This document shows positions 45,008 through 53,393 of a DNA stretch of 64,000 nt, piece after piece. Both the position numbers and the translations under genes were made by a program. This DNA comes from Prevotella melaninogenica (GTDB lineage: Bacteria; Bacteroidota; Bacteroidia; Bacteroidales; Bacteroidaceae): the NCBI RefSeq assembly GCF_018127925.1, contig NZ_CP072348.1:1061501-1125500 (forward strand), read 5' to 3'. The stretch's first letter is position 1, and every line of letters begins with the position of its first letter. The notes under the pieces were generated by a model. It ran no database searches. It had not been told where the DNA came from and saw nothing but the letters and a program-made list of their open reading frames with translations.

Positions 45008-46255
45008 ATGAAAAAGCTAAAATCAATTCTTTCAGCCATTGTTGTGATGGCTATGTTTACCGCTTGTGGAAACAATGGTGACGACCCAACACCTGGTCCT
45101 AAACCAACTCCTGGTAATAAGGACTTCCATGGAGTTGTCTTCGCAACGGGAATTACCAACCCAGAGGGTAGTAGTGGTAATGTATATTTACAGGCATTGC
45201 CAAGTCTGTTGCCTGGTACTTATGATAATAGCAATAGTATTCCTTGCGGTTTTGGTTCTACGCCAATTGTAACAGAGTCGGGCAATGTCTATACTTTCCC
45301 TGATTATATGGGTAATACGAAGGCAGAGATAAACCGCTATAGAATTATGAACGATGGTACGTGGAAGAAAGAAGGCGCCTTGTCTATTCCTGCTGGTGCT
45401 GCAGCATGTAACATCGTAGAAGCAAGTCGTGAGAAAGCATACGTCAGTTTACAAGGTATTGGTGTTGTGATGGTATTCAACCCAACAACTATGACAAAGA
45501 TTGCAGATATTGACCTTAATAATCTGAAACAGTCAGATACGAGGGTTGCACCAGCTGCAATGATTATTCGTGATGGTAAACTCTTTGTTGGACTGAACCA
45601 AATGAATGCTCAGTATGTGGCAACTCGTAATAATATAGAGTTTGCTATGATTGATGTGAAGACAGACAAGGTAGAGAAACATATTGTTAATAAGTCTTTG
45701 GGTATGTGCTTTGCTACTCGTCCTATTGATGCAGGTTCTATCTTCATGGATGAGAATAAGGACATCTACTTTAATTGTGTTGGTTCATTCGGTGTTGTTC
45801 CTGGACTGAATGGTGGTATTGCTCGTATAAAGAATGGTTCTACAGAGATTGACCCAGACTTCCTGATTCGTCTTGATAAGACAGAGGTTGCTGGTCTTTC
45901 AACCAAGCATATAGACTATATCGCAGCTATGTGTTATGCGGGTAAGGGTTTACTATATATTTATGGAAACTCCTTTGCACTTGCTCCTGATGGTCTGACA
46001 AATCCATACCTCAGCTTTACATCTGTTCCAATCGTTGTTGATTTGAAGCAAAAGGCGATGACACTTATCAACGGAATGGAGATTTCTAATCCTCAGGGTA
46101 TTGCTGTTGCTAAGCATAAGAATTTGATAGTCTTTGGTAGTGCTAATAAGAAGGCTACAGGTTTCTACACTTACAATCCAGATACGAAAGAAGTTGCAGG
46201 TCCTATCCTTCAGGTAAAGGGTAACCCTTGCTTCTTTCATAGTTTTGAGAAGTAA
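45008..46255 (+). CDS. DUF4374-type surface lipoprotein, probable ligand-binding partner
   Basis: A 415-residue lipoprotein with a signal peptide ending at MAMFTAC, then a Gly/Pro linker (GDDPTPGPKPTPG). The rest is beta-rich with repeated blade-like segments (VVFATGITNPEGSSGNVYLQ, YVSLQGIGVVMVFNPTTMTK, IDYIAAMCYAGKGLLYIYGN), as expected for the propeller-like DUF4374 family. In Bacteroides such proteins sit beside a TonB receptor and hold iron-siderophore complexes; the same role here is inferred from the neighbouring receptor. The gene starts about 110 bases after the receptor stop. Confidence 0.75.
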   Translation: MKKLKSILSAIVVMAMFTACGNNGDDPTPGPKPTPGNKDFHGVVFATGITNPEGSSGNVYLQALPSLLPGTYDNSNSIPCGFGSTPIVTESGNVYTFPDYMGNTKAEINRYRIMNDGTWKKEGALSIPAGAAACNIVEASREKAYVSLQGIGVVMVFNPTTMTKIADIDLNNLKQSDTRVAPAAMIIRDGKLFVGLNQMNAQYVATRNNIEFAMIDVKTDKVEKHIVNKSLGMCFATRPIDAGSIFMDENKDIYFNCVGSFGVVPGLNGGIARIKNGSTEIDPDFLIRLDKTEVAGLSTKHIDYIAAMCYAGKGLLYIYGNSFALAPDGLTNPYLSFTSVPIVVDLKQKAMTLINGMEISNPQGIAVAKHKNLIVFGSANKKATGFYTYNPDTKEVAGPILQVKGNPCFFHSFEK

Positions 46256-46258
46256 AAA

Positions 46259-46300
46259 AGGAGGGCTCCTCACTTAATAATAAGTAAAAGGAGCCTTCCT
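46259..46300 (+). terminator. Hairpin after the DUF4374-type gene
   Basis: AGGAGGGCTCC (46259-46269) pairs with GGAGCCTTCCT (46290-46300) with one G-T, directly after the stop. The T tail is short. Confidence 0.6.
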
Positions 46301-46339
46301 GTTATCTAATCACTCAAATGATATTCATATAGAATACAA

Positions 46340-47161
46340 ATGGAAAAGGTTAAATCCACTCTGACGGAGATTCCCGAAACGATGCTTACCACGTTGTGGG
46401 CAAAAGCTGTTGAGTCCGATCGCCCTAATCCCTTGCTGCGTGATGAGAAAGCAAAGGAAATCATCGGACAGATTGACTATGATTTTTCTAAGTTTAAGAA
46501 AGCCAAGCTCTCACAGTTAGGCTGCTGCATTCGTGCTAAACTGATAGATAATGAGGCACGACAGTTCCTTGCCCAGCATCCCGATGCTGTGGTGATACAG
46601 CTGGGGGCAGGATTGGATGCACGGTATGAGCGGATGGGGCGACCCGAAGTGACACACTGGTTCGATCTCGATCTCCCAGAGGCTGTCGATCTGCGCCGCC
46701 GTTTCCTTACGGAGACGGAACGCAACACTTATCTGGCAGAATCCCTATTCGATGAGGATTGGTTGCACAGAGTGAGAGCATATAGTAAGTCGCCTGTACT
46801 AATTATCCTTGAGGGAGTGCTGATGTATTTCCCTGAGGAAAGAGTGCGAGAACTATTCCGCAATATCTGTGACAAACTCCCATCAGCTACCATTTTGTTT
46901 GATATGCTCGCTTTTGTGTTTGTTGGACGAGAGAAGAAACATGATATGCTGCAGAAGATGGACAAAGGTGTTGAGTTCAAGTGGTCACTACTCAATACAA
47001 AGGAGATGGAGAAATGGAACAGTCGATTGCACGTGAGGAAGGAATATTTTATGAGTGAGTACGATGAAGGGCGATTCCCGTCCATTTTCCATCTGTTCCT
47101 TCGCATTCCTTATTTCCATCGCCGCTTCAATCAGCGTATTGTCAGGATTGAGATAGAATAG
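46340..47161 (+). CDS. SAM-dependent methyltransferase, LCM/PPM family
   Basis: A 273-residue class I methyltransferase of the leucine-carboxyl-methyltransferase type (also called TcmP-like O-methyltransferase). It has the SAM-binding glycine motif VIQLGAGLDARYERM, the acidic WFDLDLPEAVDLRRRFL, and VLIILEGVLMYFPEERVREL, which are family hallmarks. The substrate is unknown and is most likely a small molecule. Codon use at 46370-46720 appears more G+C-rich than in the neighbours, hinting at transfer. It follows a terminator, so it may not belong to the iron locus. Confidence 0.82.
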   Translation: MEKVKSTLTEIPETMLTTLWAKAVESDRPNPLLRDEKAKEIIGQIDYDFSKFKKAKLSQLGCCIRAKLIDNEARQFLAQHPDAVVIQLGAGLDARYERMGRPEVTHWFDLDLPEAVDLRRRFLTETERNTYLAESLFDEDWLHRVRAYSKSPVLIILEGVLMYFPEERVRELFRNICDKLPSATILFDMLAFVFVGREKKHDMLQKMDKGVEFKWSLLNTKEMEKWNSRLHVRKEYFMSEYDEGRFPSIFHLFLRIPYFHRRFNQRIVRIEIE

Positions 47162-47169
47162 TTCCGTCT

Positions 47170-47201
47170 CCTGTTTCTGCCCGTTAGTTGCAGAAGACAG
47201 G
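47170..47201 (+). terminator. Hairpin after the methyltransferase gene
   Basis: CCTGTTTCTGC (47170-47180) and GCAGAAGACAGG (47190-47201) pair with one bulged G. It starts nine bases after the stop. No T run is seen. Confidence 0.5.
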
Positions 47202-47244
47202 TAGAACTGTTCGAAAGTATTTTGAAGATGACCTACAAACGTTT

Positions 47245-47334
47245 AAAAAGTCTCTAAGCTTCTTTGAAAAGCTCTTAAGCTTTCTTTAAAAAGCTCCTAA
47301 GCTTTTTGTGAAAAGCTCTTAAGCTTTTTGGGGG
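47245..47334. repeat. Four tandem AAGCTCTTAAGC-type units
   Basis: Four imperfect copies of a 22-23-bp unit of the form AAAAGCTCTTAAGCTTTTTG follow one another between the methyltransferase gene and the mdh terminator. Each unit is nearly palindromic (AAAAGCT ... AGCTTTT). The unit differs by one or two bases between copies. Confidence 0.85.
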
Positions 47335-47371
47335 AGACCATTGAGTTCCTTACACGTTTTATCTGTCCAAT

Positions 47372-47410
47372 AAGAAAGGCAACCGACTATAAATGTCAGT
47401 TGCCTTTCTT
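47372..47410 (-). terminator. Terminator of mdh
   Basis: Perfect 12-bp arms AAGAAAGGCAAC (47372-47383) and GTTGCCTTTCTT (47399-47410), with further pairing inside the loop, close the mdh transcript. The T residues are part of the stem on the minus strand. Confidence 0.75.
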
Positions 47411-47471
47411 TAATAATATCTGCTGTCAACTTGTCAACTTGAAAGTTTCACTTGTCAACTCGTCAACTATC

Positions 47472-48464
47472 TTACAAATTTGTGTTGTCCTTCTTCCAAT
47501 CAGCAACAGCTGGGATGATGTTGAGGCTGATAATTTCGTCACGCATCTTGCAGAGGTGTTCGTAAGAAGCCTGAAGAGAAGCCATCTCCTCTGGAGTACC
47601 TGTTGGCTCAGTGTAGTGAACACCAGTAGCGTCAATTGTTGTAGGCATAGCCATCATAACGTTCTTGAAGCCGAGCTTCTCATCGTTAACGTAGCAACCT
47701 GCTGGCAAGGTAAACTTCTCACCACCCATTGCAGCCTCAATCATCTTAACAGCATTGTAAGCTGGGCTCTGGAATGAGCTGCGACCACGAAGCTTGATGA
47801 TGTTAGAACCACCCTGTACGGTGTGGTGCTTAATCTCTTCCCAACGCTCTGCAGAGAGACCCATCTCTGACAATGGTTTGCCATCAATCTTAACCTTAGA
47901 AGCGAATACTGCCATCTGCTCACCGTGACCACCGTATGTGTGTGCACCAGTAACCTTATCCTGCTGTACGCCAAACTCGTGCGCCAAAGCCTGCTGCAGA
48001 CGAGTAGAGTCGAGAGCAGCGAGTGATGTGAGCTGATTTGGTTTCAAACCAGAGTGAATAAGAGCTGTCAATGCAGTAACGTCAGCTGGGTTGAAGATAA
48101 CAACAACGTGCTTAACATCTGGGCAATACTTCTTGATATTCTCACCGAAGTCAGCAGCAATCTTGCAGTTACCCTTCAACAAGTCCTCACGTGTCATACC
48201 CTCCTTACGTGGAGCACCACCAGAAGAGATGATGTACTTAGCACCTGTGAAAGCCTCTGCTGGGTCAACGGTGTAAGAGAGGTTAGCACCAGGGAAAGCG
48301 CACTGCTCCATCTCGTCGAATACACCATGAACGCCTGGCTCATAGATGTCGTAAAGACAGATGTTAGGAGTAAGACCGAGTGTGAGAACGGTCTGAACCA
48401 TGTTTGAACCAATCATACCGCCTGCACCGACGATAACGAGTTTCTCGTTTGTTAAATAATTCAT
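47472..48464 (-). CDS. mdh: Malate dehydrogenase
   Basis: Oxidises malate to oxaloacetate with NAD in the cytoplasm; in anaerobic Bacteroidota it mainly runs toward malate on the path to fumarate and succinate. The 330-residue protein has the NAD-binding VIVGAGGMIGSNMVQTVLTL-type start (as LVIVGAGGMIGSNMVQTVLT), the cofactor-selecting Asp in LYDIYEPG, the FNPADVTALTALIHS region, and the catalytic His in GAHTYGGHGEQMAVF. It stands alone with its own promoter and terminator. Confidence 0.96.
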   Translation of the reverse strand: MNYLTNEKLVIVGAGGMIGSNMVQTVLTLGLTPNICLYDIYEPGVHGVFDEMEQCAFPGANLSYTVDPAEAFTGAKYIISSGGAPRKEGMTREDLLKGNCKIAADFGENIKKYCPDVKHVVVIFNPADVTALTALIHSGLKPNQLTSLAALDSTRLQQALAHEFGVQQDKVTGAHTYGGHGEQMAVFASKVKIDGKPLSEMGLSAERWEEIKHHTVQGGSNIIKLRGRSSFQSPAYNAVKMIEAAMGGEKFTLPAGCYVNDEKLGFKNVMMAMPTTIDATGVHYTEPTGTPEEMASLQASYEHLCKMRDEIISLNIIPAVADWKKDNTNL

Positions 48465-48511
48465 AATAGATATTTCATTAAAAGTTAAATTCCCTTTTCT
48501 TATAGATATGG

Positions 48512-48519
48512 CAAAGATA
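48512..48519 (-). promoter_or_regulatory. Promoter of mdh, -7 element
   Basis: The minus strand reads TATCTTTG followed by CCATATC, about 50 bases upstream of the mdh start. The -33 site is TTTC. Confidence 0.65.
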
Positions 48520-48765
48520 CGAAAAAAATGACTATGTAAGAAAGATATTTTTGATTAAATGTGTTATTAATTATAAAAAGTAGAGGCTTTGCAAAGTCGG
48601 TCTATCAAATCAATTAATTCTTGTCAACTTGACTTGGAAGTTCTAATTTAATTGTTTAACTTAGCAGCGAAATCGAGAAAACTTTTACAAAAGGATAGGA
48701 GGATGTAGGAGTTGCTTGGAATGAGCATATGAATTTTCTAATTATTGAACCTTAAAAACAACGAT

Positions 48766-50553
48766 ATGATACATACTATAAATGAGCGCGTTGAAAGTCT
48801 ACGTTTATGGATGAAAGAGAATGGAATTTCAGCTTTTGTTTTTCCAAGTAGTGACCCGCATAACAGTGAATATGTTGCTGATCATTGGAAGAGTCGTGAA
48901 TGGATTTCGGGCTTTAGTGGTTCAGCAGGGACGGCTGTTGTTACGTTAGAGCATGCTGCGTTATGGACCGATTCGCGTTATTTCATAGCAGCTGAAAAGG
49001 AACTGAAAGGTACTGATTTCCAGTTGATGAAACTTCGTGTGGAGGGTACTCCTTCTATTTCAGAATGGCTTGTACGTGAACTATCGAACTATCAGAAAGC
49101 AGTGGTAGGTGTGGATGGGAATGTAAATTCTTTTACAGAAGTGTCTTCGATGGAACGTGAGTTGGCATCAAAAGGAAATATTACTGTGCGAACAGATGCT
49201 GACCCCATGGCTGAACTCTGGACGGATAGACCTGTGATACCTGATAATAAGGTTTCTCTTCATCCGTTGGAATATTCTGGTGAGTCAACTTCGAGTAAGA
49301 TAAGTAGGATACGCAAACAGCTTGCTGATAGTGGTGCTGATGGCTTGTTGGTAACGGCACTTGATGAAATTGCATGGGTATTGAACCTGCGTGGTAGTGA
49401 TGTACATTGTAATCCTGTTTTTGTATCTTATCTGTTGATTTCTCCCGAAAAAGTTGTCTTATATATAAATAATGTAAAGCTATTAGCTGAGGTTAAAGAC
49501 TATCTTACTTCAGAACAGATAGCGGTTGATGCTTACGAAGCGGTTGTTGATGGACTTCGTTCTTATGAAGGTAAATCCCTGTTGGTTGATATGTCTTCTA
49601 CAAACTATTCGTTGGCGACAGCGGTACCAACAGAGAAATTGTGTGAAGGCGTTTCACCGATTGCCAGTATGAAGGCTATAAAGAACGAGGCAGAGCAAGA
49701 AGGCTTTCGTGCAGCAATGTTGCGCGATGGTGTTGCGGTGGTAAAGTTTCTTGCATGGTTGAAGCCTGCTGTGGAAGCAGGAGGACAAACTGAAATCTCA
49801 CTCGATGAGCGTTTGACAGCGTTACGTGCTGAACAACCAAAGTTTAAAGGTATTTCTTTTGACACGATAGTAGGCTATGAGGCGCATGGAGCTATTGTAC
49901 ATTATGAAGCAACGCCAGAGACGGATATTCCTGTTCAGCCACATGGTTTGGTGCTCATTGATAGTGGAGCACAATATTTAGACGGTACGACAGATATTAC
50001 AAGAACTATTGCTTTGGGTGAACTATCTGAAGAACAGTGTCGAGTTTATACTTTGGTACTGAAGGGACATATTCAACTTGATAGGTGTCGTTTTCCTGCA
50101 GGTGCGTGTGGATCGCAGATTGATGCGCTTGCACGTGCACCGATGTGGCGCGAAGGGTATAATTATATGCATGGAACAGGGCATGGAGTAGGGAGTTATT
50201 TGAATGTGCATGAAGGTCCTCACCAGATACGAATGGAATGGCGTCCTGCTCCACTTCAAGCAGGAATGACAGTTACTAATGAGCCTGGTATTTATCTGGA
50301 AGGAAAGTTTGGTGTGCGTATAGAAAACACATTGTTGATTGTTCCTGCTGAATCTACAGCCTTTGGTGATTTTCTTAAGTTTGAAACACTTACGCTTGCA
50401 CCGATTGACACGACTCCGATTGTGCTTGAAATGCTGAGTACAGAGGAACGTGAGTGGCTTAATAACTACCATCATCGTGTTTATGAAAGTTTGTCTCCAT
50501 GTTTAGAAGGTAACGAGAAAGAATGGTTGAGAAAGGCAACTCTGCCAATCTAA
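48766..50553 (+). CDS. pepP: Xaa-Pro aminopeptidase (M24B family)
   Basis: Cleaves N-terminal residues next to proline in peptides. The 595-residue length matches the three-domain (creatinase-like, creatinase-like, pita-bread) aminopeptidase P of this phylum. I start at the ATG at 48766 (MIHTINERVESLRLWMKENG). Metal ligands are visible in the C-terminal domain: two Asp in LIDSGAQYLDGTTDITRT, His in GTGHGVGSYLNVHEGPH, and Glu in NEPGIYLEGKFGVRIEN. The substrate-binding VHYEATPETD region is also typical. The protein lacks a signal peptide, so it is cytoplasmic. Confidence 0.95.
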   Translation: MIHTINERVESLRLWMKENGISAFVFPSSDPHNSEYVADHWKSREWISGFSGSAGTAVVTLEHAALWTDSRYFIAAEKELKGTDFQLMKLRVEGTPSISEWLVRELSNYQKAVVGVDGNVNSFTEVSSMERELASKGNITVRTDADPMAELWTDRPVIPDNKVSLHPLEYSGESTSSKISRIRKQLADSGADGLLVTALDEIAWVLNLRGSDVHCNPVFVSYLLISPEKVVLYINNVKLLAEVKDYLTSEQIAVDAYEAVVDGLRSYEGKSLLVDMSSTNYSLATAVPTEKLCEGVSPIASMKAIKNEAEQEGFRAAMLRDGVAVVKFLAWLKPAVEAGGQTEISLDERLTALRAEQPKFKGISFDTIVGYEAHGAIVHYEATPETDIPVQPHGLVLIDSGAQYLDGTTDITRTIALGELSEEQCRVYTLVLKGHIQLDRCRFPAGACGSQIDALARAPMWREGYNYMHGTGHGVGSYLNVHEGPHQIRMEWRPAPLQAGMTVTNEPGIYLEGKFGVRIENTLLIVPAESTAFGDFLKFETLTLAPIDTTPIVLEMLSTEEREWLNNYHHRVYESLSPCLEGNEKEWLRKATLPI

Positions 50554-50762
50554 TGTTGGTGTAGTATTGTAAAGAGCAGCTTGTTCTGTTGAAATAAAAA
50601 TGGTTTTTCCATTAAATGAATAGATTGTAAATAGAATAAAGACTTATACACTTGAGGGTATGACTATATCCAATTAGATGGTCTTACAATGGGAAATAAA
50701 CTACAAGATAAAATGCAGAAAATGAAAATAGATGCTATTTTCTATTCGTTTTTATAAACAGG
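50554..50762. other. Gene-free stretch after pepP
   Basis: AT-rich DNA with a short hairpin (GAAAATAGATGCTATTTTC, about 50726-50744) near the start of repeat copy B. No convincing gene is visible. Confidence 0.45.
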
Positions 50763-51031
50763 TTATTCCCTTGTTAATCAGTGTTTGTAAACTATTTTCA
50801 CTCCGCTCTAAAACAATACATGCTCTTTTGGCTTCTAAAAGATGCCTAATTGGCTTGTAAAAGGTGCTCTTTACGACTCTTAGTAACGCCCTTTTGAAGT
50901 CCAATTAGGCACCTTTTCTTGATTCACTTTGTAACTAATTGATTTCCTTTGAGTTGTAATCTTGCTTCTTATATGTGTTTTTACCATTATTTATAGAGGT
51001 TTTACCCGAAAGTGTGTAATGATTTTTCAAA
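50763..51031. repeat. 269-bp dispersed repeat, copy B
   Basis: Aligns end to end with copy A at 37775-38043 in the same orientation. The internal inverted repeat is better preserved here: TGCCTAATTGGCTTGTAAAA (50843-50862) and CCTTTTGAAGTCCAATTAGG (50890-50909). No open frame is conserved between the copies. Confidence 0.85.
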
Positions 51032-51305
51032 GCCGTATGCGGTGGGTCTTCGAAGTATTAACCTCAATAGGTCATTAACCCACAAAATGTATGGTTCTTC
51101 TTATTATGGTATTGTTCCCAAAGGTATTTTATTTTAATGGAGTAACTTCGGCTCTTCCATAAAAGCTATACGGAAAGCATCTACACATTTAACAGAAAAA
51201 CCAAAAATATGCTCAAAGCCCCTAAACAGCGTACTCTTTAGCTCCTAATAACCTTGTTTTTGTGTCCTCTTTAATCTATAAGAAAGTAGGAAAAATCCGC
51301 AAATG

Positions 51306-51337
51306 TTTGGAAGTTAGGAGAATAAAGTGTACCTTTG
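51306..51337 (+). promoter_or_regulatory. Promoter of rpsU
   Basis: TTTG at 51306-51309, a 20-base spacer and TACCTTTG at 51330-51337 are an exact match to the Bacteroidota consensus. A leader of about 60 bases precedes rpsU. Confidence 0.85.
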
Positions 51338-51404
51338 CAGGTGCAAAAGTGGTGTCATGCCCTTTTGCATATGTTTAATTAATAAATAATTTAAAACAAA
51401 AAGC

Positions 51405-51596
51405 ATGATTATTGTACCAGTAAAGGACGGTGAGAACATCGAGCGCGCGCTCAAGAAGTTCAAGAGAAAGTTTGAGAAGACAGGTGTTGTTAAGGAGCTT
51501 CGTGCTCGTCAGCAGTTTGACAAACCATCTGTTAAAAAGCGCTTGAAGATGGAACGTGCCGTTTACGTACAGCAGCTTCGCGACGCAGAAGAGTAA
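51405..51596 (+). CDS. rpsU: 30S ribosomal protein S21
   Basis: S21 supports mRNA binding near the anti-Shine-Dalgarno region. The 63-residue basic protein (MIIVPVKDGENIERALKKFK, RKFEKTGVVKELRARQQFDK) is standard for Bacteroidota. It has a strong own promoter and is followed by a tyrosine recombinase gene, an association common in this phylum. In Bacteroidota S21 takes part in sequestering the 16S tail, which limits use of Shine-Dalgarno sites; this is known for the phylum, not shown here. Confidence 0.97.
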   Translation: MIIVPVKDGENIERALKKFKRKFEKTGVVKELRARQQFDKPSVKKRLKMERAVYVQQLRDAEE

Positions 51597-51673
51597 AATC
51601 TTCTTTAAAAATTTGGCGGTTTGGATTAATTTCCGTAAATTCGTTGCCATATAAATGATTTGACAATGTGCCG

Positions 51674-52552
51674 ATGGTAGAAAAGTTCTTAGATTACATT
51701 AAGTTTGAAAGGAATTATTCCCCGATGACAGTAATCAACTATCGTAAGGACTTAACTGAGTTCGAACGATTCTATAAGGAACTTGAACCTCAGCTCTCTT
51801 GGGAGTCTATAGACTCTGATATTGTCAGAAATTGGATGGAGTACATGATGGATAGAGGTAATTCTGCTTCGTCTGTCAATAGAAGACTCAGTGCACTGAG
51901 GTCTTTCTATAGATTTGCACTTCGTCGTAAACTTATTGAAAAAGACCCTGTTCATGGTCTTCAAGGTCCTAAAAGGCAAAAGCCTCTCCCTCAATTCCTA
52001 AAGGAGTCGGAAATGGAAAGGCTGCTGGATTCTAAGATGTGGACAGATAGTTATAAGGACGTACTCGAACGTACTATAATTATAACATTCTATGTAACGG
52101 GTATTCGTTTGTCAGAATTGATTGGTCTTGATGATAAAGATATTGACAATGTCACTTGTGAAATTAAAGTAACAGGTAAGAGGAATAAGCAACGAATTGT
52201 TCCCTTTGGTAAGGAACTTGCTGATGTGTTCGCTCAGTACCAAGAAGTACGCAACACGACAGTAAAAGGTGATTCCATAGCCTTCTTTCAAACAGAGAAG
52301 GGCAAAAGGATGACGACTGCACAGGTAAGAACTTTGGTTAAGAAGAATCTTTCAAAGGTGTCAACGTTAAAAAAACGTTCACCACACGTTCTTCGCCATA
52401 CGTTTGCCACGGCAATGCTCAATCATGAAGCAGGACTGGAAAGTGTAAAGAAACTGCTTGGTCATGAGAGTCTGTCAACGACAGAGATTTATACTCATAC
52501 AACTTTCGAGCAGTTGAAGAAAGTCTATAAAAATGCCCATCCAAGGGCTTAA
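51674..52552 (+). CDS. Tyrosine recombinase, XerC/XerD type
   Basis: Site-specific recombinase likely acting in chromosome-dimer resolution. The 292-residue protein has the N-terminal SAM-like DNA-binding domain (FLDYIKFERNYSPMTVINYR, NSASSVNRRLSALRSFYRF) and the catalytic domain with Arg in TGIRLSELIGL, HxxR in PHVLRHTFATAML, and the His and nucleophile Tyr in LLGHESLSTTEIYTH. The start at 51674 is preferred over a GTG two codons upstream. It lies between rpsU and hpf, as in related genomes. Confidence 0.92.
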   Translation: MVEKFLDYIKFERNYSPMTVINYRKDLTEFERFYKELEPQLSWESIDSDIVRNWMEYMMDRGNSASSVNRRLSALRSFYRFALRRKLIEKDPVHGLQGPKRQKPLPQFLKESEMERLLDSKMWTDSYKDVLERTIIITFYVTGIRLSELIGLDDKDIDNVTCEIKVTGKRNKQRIVPFGKELADVFAQYQEVRNTTVKGDSIAFFQTEKGKRMTTAQVRTLVKKNLSKVSTLKKRSPHVLRHTFATAMLNHEAGLESVKKLLGHESLSTTEIYTHTTFEQLKKVYKNAHPRA

Positions 52553-52574
52553 CCTTTTAAAAACGGAGGTACCT

Positions 52575-52874
52575 ATGGAAATTAAGATCCAGTCGATTCA
52601 TTTCGACACAACCGAGAAGTTACAAGCCTTTATTACCAAGAAGGCTGAAAAATTAGAAAAGTCTTACGAAGACATTCAGAAAGTAGAGGTGCAATTGAAG
52701 GTTGAGAAGCCTGCTACAGCATTAAATAAAACCACAAGTTTATCAGTAGTAGTTCCTGGTAATACTTTGTTCGTGGAGAAAACCTGTGATACTTTTGAAG
52801 AAGGTATTGATCAGTGTTTAGATGCGATGAAGGTTCAGCTCACCAAGTTTAAGGAAAAACAAAGAAAGCATTAA
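52575..52874 (+). CDS. hpf: Ribosome hibernation-promoting factor, HPF/RaiA family
   Basis: A 99-residue protein that binds 30S decoding sites to idle ribosomes in stationary phase. The start at 52575 (MEIKIQSIHFDTTEKLQAFI) has GGAGGT upstream. Family motifs are KKAEKLEKSYEDIQKVEVQL and TFEEGIDQCLDAMKVQLTKF. It is the short form, without the C-terminal dimerisation domain of long HPF. The tRNA cluster promoter follows within 20 bases. Confidence 0.93.
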   Translation: MEIKIQSIHFDTTEKLQAFITKKAEKLEKSYEDIQKVEVQLKVEKPATALNKTTSLSVVVPGNTLFVEKTCDTFEEGIDQCLDAMKVQLTKFKEKQRKH

Positions 52875-52890
52875 AAAATCTCTGAAATAT

Positions 52891-52922
52891 TTTGGAGATT
52901 AAAATAAAAAGTCTTACCTTTG
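52891..52922 (+). promoter_or_regulatory. Promoter of the tRNA-tuf-secE cluster
   Basis: TTTG at 52891-52894, a 20-base spacer and TACCTTTG at 52915-52922 give an exact consensus. It precedes the first tRNA by about 40 bases. Confidence 0.85.
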
Positions 52923-52957
52923 CAGCCGTTTTACGACAAGTAGCCTTCGGCTGCAAA
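52919..52957 (+). other. Perfect inverted repeat over the tRNA promoter start
   Basis: TTTGCAGCCG (52919-52928) and CGGCTGCAAA (52948-52957) are a perfect 10-bp inverted repeat. The left arm starts within the -7 element, so the sequence overlaps the transcription start and the short tRNA leader. Confidence 0.7.
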
Positions 52958-52962
52958 GTAAT

Positions 52963-53036
52963 GCCTCTTTAGCTCAGTTGGCCAGAGCACGTGATTTGTA
53001 ATCTCGGGGTCGTTGGTTCGAATCCGACAAGAGGCT
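52963..53036 (+). tRNA. tRNA-Thr (TGT anticodon)
   Basis: A cloverleaf folds from GCCTCTT (52963) to AAGAGGC (53029-53035) plus the discriminator T. The anticodon loop is TTTGTAA, giving TGT, and the T arm has GGTTCGAATC. No CCA is encoded. Confidence 0.95.
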
Positions 53037-53065
53037 CTCCTTGAAAGGGGGATACATTTGCTGAC

Positions 53066-53147
53066 GGGTAGTTTCCAGAGTGGCCAAATGGGGCAGACTG
53101 TAAATCTGCTGCTTCTTGCTTCGGTGGTTCGAATCCATCACTACCCA
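53066..53147 (+). tRNA. tRNA-Tyr (GTA anticodon)
   Basis: A class II tRNA with a long variable arm, from GGGTAGT (53066) to ACTACCC (53140-53146) plus A. The anticodon loop contains CTGTAAA, giving GTA. It is the second tRNA of the cluster. Confidence 0.95.
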
Positions 53148-53165
53148 CTTCAGAAAATGTAATTT

Positions 53166-53238
53166 GCGGAAATAGCTCAGTTGATAGAGCACTAGCCTTC
53201 CAAGCTGGGGGTCGCGGGTTTGAGCCCCGTTTTCCGCT
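53166..53238 (+). tRNA. tRNA-Gly (TCC anticodon)
   Basis: Acceptor arms GCGGAAA (53166) and TTTCCGC (53231-53237) plus T. The anticodon loop is CTTCCAA, giving TCC, and the T arm has GGTTTGAGCC. Confidence 0.95.
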
Positions 53239-53248
53239 CTATGGTTTT

Positions 53249-53320
<72 letters not shown>

Positions 53321-53393
53321 CTGCTATTATTGTTGTTAATTTAGTGTAACTAAAAGCACAGATTATTCATTTAATATTAAATAAGAAAAAGCT

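Noticed and set aside
47245-47334. Possible CRISPR array
   Set aside because: Units are directly adjacent and near-identical with no unique spacers, and no cas genes are present.
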